A stretch of 64,000 bases of DNA from JAGVXH01 sp043810285 (GTDB lineage Archaea; Nanobdellota; Nanobdellia; Pacearchaeales; GW2011-AR1): assembly GCA_043810285.1 (NCBI GenBank), contig JBDROH010000022.1, positions 9,330 through 73,329 of the forward strand, in the 5' to 3' direction. How positions within the stretch are numbered: the first letter of the stretch is position 1; the number at the start of each line of letters is the position of its first letter. Below the pieces are notes generated by a model. It worked only from the letters and a program-made list of their open reading frames with translations, was not told where the DNA came from and did not search any database. Both the position numbers and the translations under genes were made by a program. Positions 23,462 through 32,565 of the stretch are shown here, one piece after another.

Positions 23462-23718
23462 ATTACTTTTTACTCCTTTCAATCTATATTGCAATATTAA
23501 AGAAAGTATACTTGTAGGTATAGTTCTCCATAATATTCATATTCAAAGTTTTTATCAGTTTAAAAAGCTATGTTATAGTAATTTTCCTCTAAAAACTCTT
23601 AAGTTTTAACACAGAAAATTGTGCAAAATTTTATCCCTAAAGGGGAATAAATAAATATTAATTATCAAGGGGTAAACCACAAAAAGCTTATAAATTTAAA
23701 ATCCATTAAAAAACAACT

Positions 23719-24450
23719 ATGGTCTTAAGTTTGCCAAAATGGGTAACTGAGCATTATAAAGAGAATGGTAAACAGATCTCTGAGATTTTTGAGGCTAACG
23801 AATGTTTTATGTCTACAGCAAAAATTATGCAAACAAGATTGGCTCATGGTAAGGAATTTCCAGATTTATGGCATCACTTCTTTGATACTCCGGATTTAGT
23901 TATCTATCCTCAAGGAAATAATGATAATGTTTATCTCTTGTTAACTACTAACAAACAAGGAAGAATTACTGAAAATGGAGAAAAATTATTAAAATTGATT
24001 AGACCTGAGAATTTAGCTTCAAATGGAGGGGCTATCGTTGAAATATTGGATCACCTAAAAGGAAACAATTTAATAAAAGTTTCAAGAAAGAAAATTACCA
24101 CTGAAAAATATTTAACAAAAGACCAAACATTGAAAGAACAAGTATGGAGAATTCTTGCAAGACATCCCGATGAAGTCCATGCAGAAATTGCTGAAAATGC
24201 AGATTTATTGCAAGTATATACTACAATGGTTCAATTAAAAACCCGTGACTCTGAAAATATGACTATCTGCTTAGACAACCCATTGAAAGATAAGACAACA
24301 TTTAAGACATTATGTATTGGAGGGATTAGTGGAAGATCTTCAGCTACGGGATGGTATAATCTCAACGATTATAATGGAAGATTTATAGGACTAACGTCAG
24401 ATATAAATCCTGAAAGTTCAAGATTAGAAAAATCAGTTATAAATTCTTAA
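23719..24450 (+). CDS. Hypothetical protein (243 aa)
   Basis: A soluble 243-residue protein starting MVLSLPKWVTEHY. No signal peptide, membrane helix, Cys pairs or recognised motif. It reads as mixed alpha/beta with a polar C-terminus. TATA-like CTTATAAATTTAAAA lies about 25-30 bp upstream of the ATG, so it is probably expressed from its own promoter. Convergent with the metalloprotease gene. Confidence 0.5.
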   Translation: MVLSLPKWVTEHYKENGKQISEIFEANECFMSTAKIMQTRLAHGKEFPDLWHHFFDTPDLVIYPQGNNDNVYLLLTTNKQGRITENGEKLLKLIRPENLASNGGAIVEILDHLKGNNLIKVSRKKITTEKYLTKDQTLKEQVWRILARHPDEVHAEIAENADLLQVYTTMVQLKTRDSENMTICLDNPLKDKTTFKTLCIGGISGRSSATGWYNLNDYNGRFIGLTSDINPESSRLEKSVINS

Positions 24451-24455
24451 AAAAT

Positions 24456-25367
24456 TTAATACAAAGAACTTATTCCTGCAATGTCTCCTGATTCAAGAAT
24501 TCTCTTTTTAGTTTCACCATAACTTGCATAGCCATACATTGTTTGTTCTGAGCATCCACTTGTATACAAATCTCCCATGCCTACTGCATGTCCAAGTTCA
24601 TGTGTTACTATATTTTCAAAATCCATTTTGTTAGTACAATCCGTTGTACAATCTTCAGACCAATCAAAATCAACATCATCAAAAATCATATCCCATTCCA
24701 CTAGCACTCTCTTATTAGGTCGTCCTCCGAAAATACCCCATATAATTGTAATTCCAATTGCTCCTTGTGAATCAATATTTGCAAACATTACTTCATTTTT
24801 ACCATTTAAATCTCCAATAGTCTCTCTATTAACTGAACTAGAGGTATCTTCCTCTCCAAGGATATTAGCTCCGCCTGAAGCATCTTCCCATTTATTAATA
24901 TCAAATGCTAAATTACTTCTTATAGATGTGTTACTCAATCCTCTTATATTCTCAGTATCAACTAAGTATGGTTCAACACTTTTCCATTTTGCTCCGCTTG
25001 CTAAAAATGTATAACAAGAACTTGTATCTGGTTCTGGGTCAGGTTCTGGGTCAGGTTCTGGGTCAGGAACTTCTCCACAATCTTGTGGGCAACCTCCATC
25101 AGCTTCAAACACTAGGTGACACTTTCCATCTCCACAAACAGCTTTTGCAACCTTTTTCTTATCTTCAATCATAAAAGCATAACCTTCCACAACTTTTCCT
25201 TTATCAAATGCTTTCCCCAAATAGAAAACTCCTGGAGCAATCTTTACTGCATTGTCTGGAAGTGTGAATTCCTTATCTTGTTTTTGAGACTCTTTCCCAG
25301 CAACAACCATCCCAACTATCATTAACATAAATCCTAGAATAAAACCAACTGCTATTATTTTTTTCAT
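24456..25367 (-). CDS. Secreted matrixin-like zinc metalloprotease
   Basis: A 303-residue secreted protein: basic start and hydrophobic signal/anchor (about 3-24). An EF-hand-like Cys module has CGDGKC and GGCPQDC. It is followed by an Asp/Glu-Pro linker made of PDPE repeats (about 101-114), then the peptidase domain. THELGHAVGMGDL fits the metzincin motif HExxHxxGxxx(H/D) with Asp as third ligand, and QTMYGY supplies the Met-turn. It probably digests proteins outside the cell, which suits a symbiont or scavenger lifestyle. Standalone on the minus strand, with an AT-rich promoter region at 25380-25520. Confidence 0.85.
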   Translation of the reverse strand: MKKIIAVGFILGFMLMIVGMVVAGKESQKQDKEFTLPDNAVKIAPGVFYLGKAFDKGKVVEGYAFMIEDKKKVAKAVCGDGKCHLVFEADGGCPQDCGEVPDPEPDPEPDPEPDTSSCYTFLASGAKWKSVEPYLVDTENIRGLSNTSIRSNLAFDINKWEDASGGANILGEEDTSSSVNRETIGDLNGKNEVMFANIDSQGAIGITIIWGIFGGRPNKRVLVEWDMIFDDVDFDWSEDCTTDCTNKMDFENIVTHELGHAVGMGDLYTSGCSEQTMYGYASYGETKKRILESGDIAGISSLY

Positions 25368-25524
25368 ATTTTTTCACCTATTGAGATATTAGGGCATAGA
25401 AGTATAAAAATGTTGTGTTATTAAAAAAATAATTTTGTTTTAGTAGCTATTGAAATGATATTTACTATATCTATACTACAGAAGATATCATCAATAAATT
25501 TGAAACCTCGAATACAAACTGTAT

Positions 25525-26355
25525 TTATTTAAAATATAAACTCGCCCCTAAAACTCCTGGATGTTTCAGCTTGCTCCATAAGATTGGAGTCTTTTTCGGA
25601 AACCGAACATATCTATCTAAATGTTTTCTTATCATTCTCAAAAACTTATCGCCACACTCACTAACCCCTCCGGCTAAAATAACTACCTCCGGGTCAAAAC
25701 AATGAATAAGCGACGCAATTCCCTGCCCATAATATTTTGTAAACTCTTCCAATATTTTATCTGCTTTCACATTTTTCATTTTCATTAATTCATTAAAAAG
25801 TTTTGATTCTCCAAATAAATTAGTAGTTATACTCATTAATCTCTTCGACGCAGCCAAACTCTCAAAATCCTTACCACCATCTAAAATAATATGTCCAAGT
25901 TCTCCCCCATACCCTTCCCCTCTGTAAGGTTTGCCCTCGATAACCACACCACCACCTATTCCCGTTCCAAGAGTTAAAATAATAAAATTCTTTTTTCTAC
26001 AACCCAGTTTTAATTCAGCAAAAGCAACGCAATCAGCATCATTTTTAATAACAACTGGAACCTTAAATTTGTCTTGCAAATCTTTCTTTAAATTATAATT
26101 TTTTATAGGCAAGTTTGGAGTAACCTTTATCACACCATCTTTTAACAATCCAGGAACCGCAACAGCTATACCTTTCACCTCGTCAGACATATAACTTCCC
26201 ACAAGTTCAAAAATTTTTTCCTTAATCTCCACGAAAGTTTTAGGTGTTCTTTCCTTCAAATACTTCAATATTTTCCTATTTTTAATAAGAGCAACTCGAA
26301 CATTCGTCCCACCCAAATCAATCGCTATAATCTTATCACCTCTAGAAACTTTCAT
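25525..26355 (-). CDS. ROK-family sugar kinase (predicted glucokinase)
   Basis: A 276-residue ROK kinase: phosphate motif IIAIDLGGTNVRVALI at the N-terminus, VIKNDADCVAFAE with catalytic Asp, LGTGIGGGVVIEGK and GGELGHIILDGG with the sugar-binding Glu-His. The Cys-rich zinc site of many ROK proteins (CxCGxxGC) is absent. Predicted reaction: ATP + glucose to glucose 6-phosphate, feeding the isomerase encoded upstream. It is last gene of the hydrogenase-glycolysis operon. I start at the ATG 26355, since a TTTTTAAAC box lies about 25 bp upstream. A TTG at 26400 would leave only a 3-bp gap to hydA. Confidence 0.85.
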   Translation of the reverse strand: MKVSRGDKIIAIDLGGTNVRVALIKNRKILKYLKERTPKTFVEIKEKIFELVGSYMSDEVKGIAVAVPGLLKDGVIKVTPNLPIKNYNLKKDLQDKFKVPVVIKNDADCVAFAELKLGCRKKNFIILTLGTGIGGGVVIEGKPYRGEGYGGELGHIILDGGKDFESLAASKRLMSITTNLFGESKLFNELMKMKNVKADKILEEFTKYYGQGIASLIHCFDPEVVILAGGVSECGDKFLRMIRKHLDRYVRFPKKTPILWSKLKHPGVLGASLYFK

Positions 26356-26403
26356 AAAAACAAAAGACTTCCAATGTTTAAAAATCTGTTCATATATCAA
26401 CCC

Positions 26404-28071
26404 TCAAAACCCATCTCTCTTCTGATACTTAGTATGCAACAATTTCTCTGCTTTCTTACTCAACGGTTTCCCCAAATACTTCTTATAAATTTCTTTAACA
26501 ATCGGATTCTCATGAGACCTCCTAAACTTCTTTCTCGAATCCTGTTTATACAACGCCTTACTCCTTAATCCTAAAACTTTCTCATCAAAATAAATCGGTT
26601 GCCCTCCCCCACCAACACATCCTCCAGGACAAGCCATCATCTCAATAAAATGATACTTATCTTTATCTTTCAACAACCTCCGAATATTCGCCCCACCATT
26701 TGCACAAGCATATTTGATAGTTTTATCCCCCAACTTTACCGACCCTGTTTTTATCCCCTTAGAATCCCGAAGATTATCAAACTCAACTTTCCTAAGTTCT
26801 TTCCCCGCCACAATCTCATAACTCGTCCTCAACGCCGCTTCCATAACTCCTCCAGCAGTTCCAAAAATATCTCCAGCCCCACTCGCAATTCCAAGAATAG
26901 GATCAAATTCCTGATCTTCGAGTTTAGCAAAATCAATATTTTTTTGTTTAATCAACCTACCCAACTCTCTCGTCGTAAGAACATAATCCACTTCAGTATT
27001 CAACTCAGGACGCGTAGACTCAAACTTCTTCGCAACACAAGGCATAATACTCACGACGACAATATCCTTCGGATTTATCTTTGCCTTCTCCGCATAATAC
27101 GTTTTAATAAGTATACCTAACATTTCATGAGGACTCTTACACGTCGACATATTCGGAATAAGCTCGGGATAAAAATGCTCCATCATCAAAATCCAACTCG
27201 GACAACACGTAGTAATCATCGGGAACAATCCTCCCCCCTTAATCCTCTTCAACAATTCTGCAGACTCTTCCATAATAGTCATATCAGCCCCCAAATCCAC
27301 GTCGAACACCATATCAAAACCACATTGCTTTAATGCTGTAACCATTTTCCCAGTAACCAAAGTCCCATATTTCATACCAAAAAGTTCCCCTAACGTTGCT
27401 CTTATCGACGGTGCTGTCTGCGCAACAACATGCTTCTTAGGATTATCCAATGCCTCAATAACTTCTTTCAAATGCGACCGCTCAGAAATGGCCCCCACAG
27501 GACAATTAATCAAACACTGTCCACATTTTATACAAGCAATATCAGACAAATGTTTTTCATTATACGGGGTCACATGCTCATTATGTGCCCGACTCGCAAA
27601 ATCCACTGCAAAAATTTCCTGAATTTTTCCACAGACCTGAACACACCGTCCACAATTAACACATTTATTATTATCTCTAACAAGTGCCGCCCCAAGTTCG
27701 GGAACATAATTTTTAATCGATTTGAATCTCTCATTATCCAAACCAACCTGCTCATAAATTTCTCTCGCCTCAAAATCATTCGACAGTGCACCAATATTTA
27801 CACCAGGATTCATCAACTCCATATTTCTCCGTCGAGCTTTCAAAACTTTTTTAGAAGAAGTCATAATTTTAGAATACTCTTTCGCCCTTGTAGAACAAGC
27901 AGTCACCAATTTCCCGTCAAGGTCAACCAAACATAATCGACATCTTGCCTCAGGAAATAAACTTTTGTGATAACATAATGTAGGAATTTTAATATTCTGT
28001 TTCTGACATATTTCTAAAATTGTTTTCCCCTCATCGACTTCCAAGTTCTTCCCATCAATTGTTATTTTCAT
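26404..28071 (-). CDS. hydA: [FeFe] hydrogenase catalytic subunit
   Basis: A 555-residue enzyme that interconverts protons, electrons and H2 at the H-cluster. All three H-cluster motifs are intact: ITTCCPSW (Cys289, Cys290), MPCVAKKFE (Cys345, Lys348, Glu351) and EMMACPGGCVGGGGQP (Cys481, Cys485). The N-terminus has a [2Fe-2S] domain (Cys33, 44, 47, 59) and two [4Fe-4S] sites (CVNCGRCVQVC at 137-147, CIKCGQCLINCPVG at 180-193). The His-Cys3 [4Fe-4S] domain usually between them is represented only by a ligand-free stretch (about 80-130). It is smaller than the ~645-residue bifurcating HydA. Overlaps hydB by 4 bp. Maturases HydE, HydF and HydG are not in the window. Such enzymes are rare in archaea. 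Confidence 0.95.
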   Translation of the reverse strand: MKITIDGKNLEVDEGKTILEICQKQNIKIPTLCYHKSLFPEARCRLCLVDLDGKLVTACSTRAKEYSKIMTSSKKVLKARRRNMELMNPGVNIGALSNDFEAREIYEQVGLDNERFKSIKNYVPELGAALVRDNNKCVNCGRCVQVCGKIQEIFAVDFASRAHNEHVTPYNEKHLSDIACIKCGQCLINCPVGAISERSHLKEVIEALDNPKKHVVAQTAPSIRATLGELFGMKYGTLVTGKMVTALKQCGFDMVFDVDLGADMTIMEESAELLKRIKGGGLFPMITTCCPSWILMMEHFYPELIPNMSTCKSPHEMLGILIKTYYAEKAKINPKDIVVVSIMPCVAKKFESTRPELNTEVDYVLTTRELGRLIKQKNIDFAKLEDQEFDPILGIASGAGDIFGTAGGVMEAALRTSYEIVAGKELRKVEFDNLRDSKGIKTGSVKLGDKTIKYACANGGANIRRLLKDKDKYHFIEMMACPGGCVGGGGQPIYFDEKVLGLRSKALYKQDSRKKFRRSHENPIVKEIYKKYLGKPLSKKAEKLLHTKYQKRDGF

Positions 28072-29183
28072 TTTATATACTCCCGATAATCTTTTTTAAA
28101 ATGTTTAAGACTTGTCAATATATGATTTCCACAAGACTGTCCTAATCCACACAAACTAGTTTCCTGAATATGTTCTGCAAATTCTTTCAATAACTTTATA
28201 TCACTCTCGTTGGCCTTTTTATTCTTTATTTTTTTCAACAAATTAACTAATCTTATCGTTCCCTCTCTGCACGGAGTACATTTTCCGCAAGACTCGTAAG
28301 TATAAAATTTCGCAATACTCAAGCATATATCGACGATGTTATGTCTCTCACCAATAAGAATAATACTAAACGCTCCGTGCTGACAATCACTTTTACATAT
28401 AGTCTCTTGAGACACCGAGGAATTTTTATTAATCGGCATAATCCCTCCAAAACAACCAAAAGACATTGCCTTAATTTTCTCCTTGGGTTTAACTGTCTCC
28501 AAAATCGTTGACATTTTCACTCCAAGTTCCCATTCATAAACTCCTGGATGATTAACATCTCCCGAAATAGAAAACAGCCTATAATCCGGATTCCAATCTT
28601 CGTATACCAATGCTTGGGGAACACAAGTTAATGTCTCGACGTTATTCAATACAGTTGGTTTACCCCATAACCCTGAAATAGTAGGATAAGGAGGCTTGTA
28701 CATTGAACTACCCCTATTCCCCATTATCGATTGAATAATTGCAGTCTCTTCCCCACAAACATACGCACCAGCCCCCCTAACAATTTCAATAGAAACTTTC
28801 ATCTTAGATTTCTTTAACATCTCTTTTATCTTTTCCTCAAGCTCTTCTCTCAAATAATCATACTCTCCTCGAAGATAAATAAAACACCTCTTAACTTTCA
28901 AAACATAAGCTGCAATTAACAGTCCTTCAATCATTGTCTCAGGATTATTTTTTAAAATAAATTTATCCTTAAAAGTTCCTGGCTCACCTTCATCAGCGTT
29001 ACATATAACATATCGTTCTTTTGCCTTTGTATCCATTGCCACCCCCCATTTTTTTGCAACAGAAAAATTTACACCTCCCCGACCGCCCAATTTCTTCTTC
29101 GATAAAATCTCAAGAACCTTCTTTCGCCCAATTTTTTTAGCCAATTTCAAACCGGCCAATTTCGTCTCTCTAAGTATCTGCAT
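28068..29183 (-). CDS. hydB: Hydrogenase NuoF-like flavoprotein subunit, minimal form
   Basis: A 371-residue NuoF/HydB homologue that should bind FMN and NAD(P)H and pass electrons to HydA. Seen: GRGGVNFSVAKKW (34-46, the glycine loop, altered from the usual GxGFPTGxKW), NADEGEPGTFKD (62-73), GAGAYVCGEETA (137-148), KPTVLNNVETL and the [4Fe-4S] ligands Cys299, 302, 305, 345 (ESCGKCTPC...SLCGLG). It lacks both the N-terminal thioredoxin-like domain and the C-terminal ferredoxin domain found in ~600-residue bacterial HydB. It overlaps hydC by 14 bp and hydA by 4 bp. Confidence 0.93.
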   Translation of the reverse strand: MQILRETKLAGLKLAKKIGRKKVLEILSKKKLGGRGGVNFSVAKKWGVAMDTKAKERYVICNADEGEPGTFKDKFILKNNPETMIEGLLIAAYVLKVKRCFIYLRGEYDYLREELEEKIKEMLKKSKMKVSIEIVRGAGAYVCGEETAIIQSIMGNRGSSMYKPPYPTISGLWGKPTVLNNVETLTCVPQALVYEDWNPDYRLFSISGDVNHPGVYEWELGVKMSTILETVKPKEKIKAMSFGCFGGIMPINKNSSVSQETICKSDCQHGAFSIILIGERHNIVDICLSIAKFYTYESCGKCTPCREGTIRLVNLLKKIKNKKANESDIKLLKEFAEHIQETSLCGLGQSCGNHILTSLKHFKKDYREYIK

Positions 29184-29598
29184 TTTTTCTTAATTCTCCC
29201 AAAATTTCCTTAACTCGTTGGATTGTTAATTTTGTATAAGGCACCCCATTAACCAACATCGCTGGAGCTTCATCACAACACCCGATACATGAAGTTTTAT
29301 AAACAGAAAACAAATTATCTTTACTAGTTTCTCCAATTTCAATTTTCAATTCTTTTTCTAAAAAGTTTTCTATCTCTCTACTTCTGTTTAAAATACAACT
29401 TGGAGATCCACATAATTCTATTACATATTTTCCTTGTTTTTTGATTTTTAGCATAGTATAAAATGTAGCAACCCCATAAAGCTTAGATATCGGAATATCG
29501 TATTCTATGCTAATTTCTTTTAAATTTTTTTCAGAAAGATAACCCTCTCTATCTTGTACTTCATGCAATATATTCAAAAGTATTTTATCTTCCATCAC
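29170..29598 (-). CDS. hydC: Hydrogenase NuoE-like [2Fe-2S] subunit
   Basis: A 142-residue thioredoxin-fold ferredoxin of the NuoE/HydC family: helical N-terminus (ILHEVQDREGYLSEKNL), KLYGVATFYTM, and [2Fe-2S] ligands in CGSPSC (63, 68) and CIGCCDEAP (104, 108). It forms the diaphorase part of the trimeric hydrogenase with HydB. Its start overlaps the triosephosphate isomerase stop by 4 bp, so it is tied translationally to glycolysis genes. Confidence 0.93.
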   Translation of the reverse strand: MMEDKILLNILHEVQDREGYLSEKNLKEISIEYDIPISKLYGVATFYTMLKIKKQGKYVIELCGSPSCILNRSREIENFLEKELKIEIGETSKDNLFSVYKTSCIGCCDEAPAMLVNGVPYTKLTIQRVKEILGELRKNADT

Positions 29599-30221
29599 AC
29601 AATCAACTCTTTTAACTCCTTCCGGGGATTTTTAGCATTACAAATCGCAGAACTAACTGCAATACCTGAAGCTCCAAGTTTCATTGCAATCTTAACATCC
29701 TCAGAAGAATGAATTCCTGCACCGACGAGAAAATTCATTTTCAAGCTCTTCTTTATCTTCTCTATTAATTCCGGTTTAGACTTCGAAACAGAAATCTTAC
29801 CACCAACAAGTTCTGGAGGTTCTATTACTAAATAATCAGGATTCAACTTTTCAATTTTCAAAGCCTCCCCCAACGACGAAGCAAAAACCACAGTCTTCAA
29901 ACCAACCTTATTACATCTCTTAATCGTCCTCTTTAAAATATCAAAATCCAACTTATGTTCAGAATGATTTAAAAAACTTCCAATAGCTTTCTCACTTTTT
30001 ACAGCCTCGGGAAGAACAAATCCTGTAGCTCGGCCTTTTTCCAAACAATCTACATGCTGACTATAAACTTTTAATTTAGTCTTCTTAACAATCTCACAAA
30101 TATCACTTGCCTGAACACCGACGATAATGTTCTTATCAACCTCCTCAATCTGCTTAGCTAAATTAACTGCTTCCTTTCCTTGCTTATATGTCTTAAAGTT
30201 TACAATAATAATCGGTTTCAT
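29595..30221 (-). CDS. tpiA: Triosephosphate isomerase, archaeal type
   Basis: A 208-residue TIM, the short archaeal form. Seen: substrate-binding Asn-Phe-Lys in PIIIVNFKTY, catalytic His in FLNHSEHKL, catalytic Glu in YLVIEPPELVGG, and phosphate loops GAGIHSSEDV and GASGIAVSSAI. It interconverts DHAP and glyceraldehyde 3-phosphate after the operon's aldolase. The start at 30221 overlaps the glucoamylase stop (AAAATGA). The open frame extends upstream without support. The 3' end overlaps hydC. Confidence 0.93.
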   Translation of the reverse strand: MKPIIIVNFKTYKQGKEAVNLAKQIEEVDKNIIVGVQASDICEIVKKTKLKVYSQHVDCLEKGRATGFVLPEAVKSEKAIGSFLNHSEHKLDFDILKRTIKRCNKVGLKTVVFASSLGEALKIEKLNPDYLVIEPPELVGGKISVSKSKPELIEKIKKSLKMNFLVGAGIHSSEDVKIAMKLGASGIAVSSAICNAKNPRKELKELIV

Positions 30222-31411
30222 TTTAAACCATCCTTTCTTAACAAAATATATTCGGCATGACTCCATCCCAAGGGATTCGCCCAATAAACCATTTTTCTTC
30301 CTCTAAAATTTTTAACTGACTTTTCAGCTTTTTTCATTTCATTTATAATTCTCGAATTAAACTCAATTTCATGAGACTTCCAATCATCATATTCCTCTTT
30401 CGTCGCAATATGTTCCGGTAACAATCCATCTGAAAAAAAAGAAACTTCCCTTAACCATTTAATACATTCGTTATATCCTCTCTTATTTTTAACCTTTTTA
30501 TAAAATCTAGCAACCATTGCAGTGAGAGCACACCAACTTCCAGAACCTCCAGTATACCAATGCCAATCATCACAAATCTCAAATTTTCTAAACCTTCTAA
30601 ATCCTCCAATTTCACCATCCCAAATATGCTTTCTTAAATAAGCCAATGTATTCCTCAAAACTTTTTCATCATCATCAACATTAAAATAAAATGGAGCCAA
30701 CTGAGAAATATCTGGGGAATCTGGAAACCTCTTATTTTTAATATAAATCTTAAGTTTCTTATTGAACAATCTCTTCTCAATATTCCCTTTAATTTTCTCC
30801 GCCTTTTTGTCCCACTCTTTGCTTTCTTTTTTATGATTCATTATTTCCGCAATCTTGGCCGCATCTTTTAATCCTCGATAACAAGCACAATTCACCCAGA
30901 GATCATATCCCTTCTCAAGTTTTTTGAATTCGTGAATACTAGAATTAGTTTTAACTAACCCAAATCTAGAATAAGAAAATATAAGCCCAACGACTTGTTC
31001 AACTGTCGTCCACATATTCTCAAGAAAAGTCTCTTTCTTATTATGCAAATAAGTATCATATATCCCGTGCAACAACAATCCCTCATTATCATTTTGAACT
31101 TTCCGTGTTACAGAAGGCAATCCTGAAGAGGTATACCTCTGAAAAACCTCTTTATAATTTTCGACCTTAACTGCTTTTTTCATAAAATAATAAAATTTCT
31201 CCGAAGCATCAGCCATCCCTATACGATTCAATGCCTTACTAATAATAACGCTATCCCTCGTATAAACATATGGATACGCCGCATCCTTGGGGGTCGCAAG
31301 TATACCTCCATTTTTTAACCGCAAAGACTTGACAACCTCTTCACTCTTTTTCAACAAATCTATCTTACCTCTAGAAGTCTTAGAACTTAAAGTCATAATC
31401 ATGTCCTGCAT
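30218..31411 (-). CDS. Cytoplasmic GH15 glucoamylase-like glucan hydrolase
   Basis: A 397-residue (alpha/alpha)6 glycoside hydrolase family 15 protein. Seen: YPYVYTRDSVIISKAL (substrate-binding Arg-Asp), FQRYTSSGLPS, QNDNEGLLLHGIY, NSSIHEFKKLEKGYDLW (Glu at the position of the general acid in SIWE) and DGLLPEHI (catalytic base Glu), then ANPLGWSHAEYIL. It should release glucose from alpha-1,4-glucans such as glycogen, starch or maltodextrin. No signal peptide, so it acts on an internal store or imported dextrin. It overlaps pgi by up to 32 bp; ATG codons at 31402 and 31396 are alternatives. Confidence 0.85.
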   Translation of the reverse strand: MQDMIMTLSSKTSRGKIDLLKKSEEVVKSLRLKNGGILATPKDAAYPYVYTRDSVIISKALNRIGMADASEKFYYFMKKAVKVENYKEVFQRYTSSGLPSVTRKVQNDNEGLLLHGIYDTYLHNKKETFLENMWTTVEQVVGLIFSYSRFGLVKTNSSIHEFKKLEKGYDLWVNCACYRGLKDAAKIAEIMNHKKESKEWDKKAEKIKGNIEKRLFNKKLKIYIKNKRFPDSPDISQLAPFYFNVDDDEKVLRNTLAYLRKHIWDGEIGGFRRFRKFEICDDWHWYTGGSGSWCALTAMVARFYKKVKNKRGYNECIKWLREVSFFSDGLLPEHIATKEEYDDWKSHEIEFNSRIINEMKKAEKSVKNFRGRKMVYWANPLGWSHAEYILLRKDGLK

Positions 31412-31817
31412 TTTTACTATAGATTGTAAAAACTTCTAAATTACTTTTCCCAGTGTTAATAAGCCTATGTCCAGACTTCCCAGGGATAAAATAAATTTTA
31501 CCCTTCTTCATATTTATTTCCTTAATTTTATTCTTTTCTTTAATCAAAAGTTTCCCTTTCCCGTTGATCAACATATAAATTTCCTCGACGGGATTTCTAT
31601 GTCTATGCCCCTTAGTCATAAAATATTCTTTTCCAATCTTCCCAGATTCAATAACTGTCAAACCAGTTTCAAAACTTTTAAAATCTTTAATATACACCAC
31701 ATAAATCAAAGGGTTCCCTTTAATTTCAGATTTATATTTATCCTTCATATCGGTATACCTTCTTACCATTTTTTTATCGCACAACTTCTTTAAGTTTTTA
31801 TAATCTACTTCAATCAT
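31380..31817 (-). CDS. pgiA: Cupin-type glucose-6-phosphate isomerase
   Basis: A 145-residue archaeal cupin PGI, unrelated to the bacterial enzyme. Signature: FMTKGHRHRNPVEEIYMLINGKG supplies the metal-binding His residues and Glu of the cupin, then KKGKIYFIPGKSGHRLINTG with the fourth ligand His. Converts glucose 6-phosphate to fructose 6-phosphate. At 145 residues it is shorter than the ~190-residue Pyrococcus enzyme, having a trimmed N-terminus. It overlaps the aldolase gene by 8 bp. Confidence 0.9.
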   Translation of the reverse strand: MIEVDYKNLKKLCDKKMVRRYTDMKDKYKSEIKGNPLIYVVYIKDFKSFETGLTVIESGKIGKEYFMTKGHRHRNPVEEIYMLINGKGKLLIKEKNKIKEINMKKGKIYFIPGKSGHRLINTGKSNLEVFTIYSKNAGHDYDFKF

Positions 31818-32565
31818 TTTTCCAAATCACCCCACTTATTTTTTTAGAAATCTTCAAAGGATTTTTGCTCTGCCAAACATTTCTCCCAATAGCAAACCCC
31901 GAACATCCAACCTTCATCGCTTCCTTTACTTCTTTAATCAAATCACTCTCATCTTTTTTTCTTCCACCAGCAATAACTACTCGAACCTTTCCCGCACTTT
32001 TAATCGCCCAAGCTAAATCCTCTTTTTTTCCAGTAGATTGAATCTTAATAATATCTGCGCCAATCTCTAACCCCACCCTTGCAGCATAAGCCATCAAATC
32101 TTTTTTCTTTTTCCCAGAAACCCCTTTTCCTCGAGGATAAATCCAACAAATCACTGGCAGACTATTCTTGTGTGCCTCTCTTTGTATCCCTTCAAACTCA
32201 GACAACATTTCCTCCTCATGTTTACTCCCAATATAAATTGTATATCCTACTGCAACCGCACCAAGACTAATCGCTTCCTTTATCGTACAAAGTTGTTTTG
32301 ATATAGGATCTCCTCCAACCAAATTTGTTTTCCCATTAAGTTTTATTATCAAAGGAACCTTACTTAATTTTATTTCCTGATTATACTTTTCCGCAATCCC
32401 TTTCTGAAAAATAATTCCGGTATACTTTCCCTCTTTTGCAATCTTTATAATATATTCAGGATCTACATTCTTATCATTAAAATCCATCGGCCCATGTTCC
32501 AACCCCTGATCATAAGCTAAAAACAACGCCCTTCCCTTTCTCATAATTTTATTTAATTTAATCAT
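31810..32565 (-). CDS. fba: Archaeal class I fructose-bisphosphate aldolase
   Basis: A 251-residue DhnA-type aldolase: LAYDQGLEHGP at the start, ICWIYPRGKG, Schiff-base Lys in ADIIKIQSTG, then the phosphate-binding VVIAGGRKK and GFAIGRNVWQ. Cleaves fructose 1,6-bisphosphate to DHAP and glyceraldehyde 3-phosphate. It lies between the PfkB kinase (4-bp overlap) and pgi (8-bp overlap). It does not look like the bifunctional FBPA/ase, so the operon runs in the glycolytic direction. Confidence 0.93.
   Translation of the reverse strand: MIKLNKIMRKGRALFLAYDQGLEHGPMDFNDKNVDPEYIIKIAKEGKYTGIIFQKGIAEKYNQEIKLSKVPLIIKLNGKTNLVGGDPISKQLCTIKEAISLGAVAVGYTIYIGSKHEEEMLSEFEGIQREAHKNSLPVICWIYPRGKGVSGKKKKDLMAYAARVGLEIGADIIKIQSTGKKEDLAWAIKSAGKVRVVIAGGRKKDESDLIKEVKEAMKVGCSGFAIGRNVWQSKNPLKISKKISGVIWKND

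Noticed and set aside
25020..25075. Tandem GGTTCTGGGTCA-type repeats as a regulatory array or CRISPR-like repeat
   Set aside because: They are in-frame PDPE linker codons of the metalloprotease. No CRISPR array was seen anywhere in the window.
26599..27936. Long plus-strand open frames opposite hydA
   Set aside because: Low-complexity, His/Arg/Ile-rich translations of the antisense strand of a clear hydrogenase gene; no promoter or homology.
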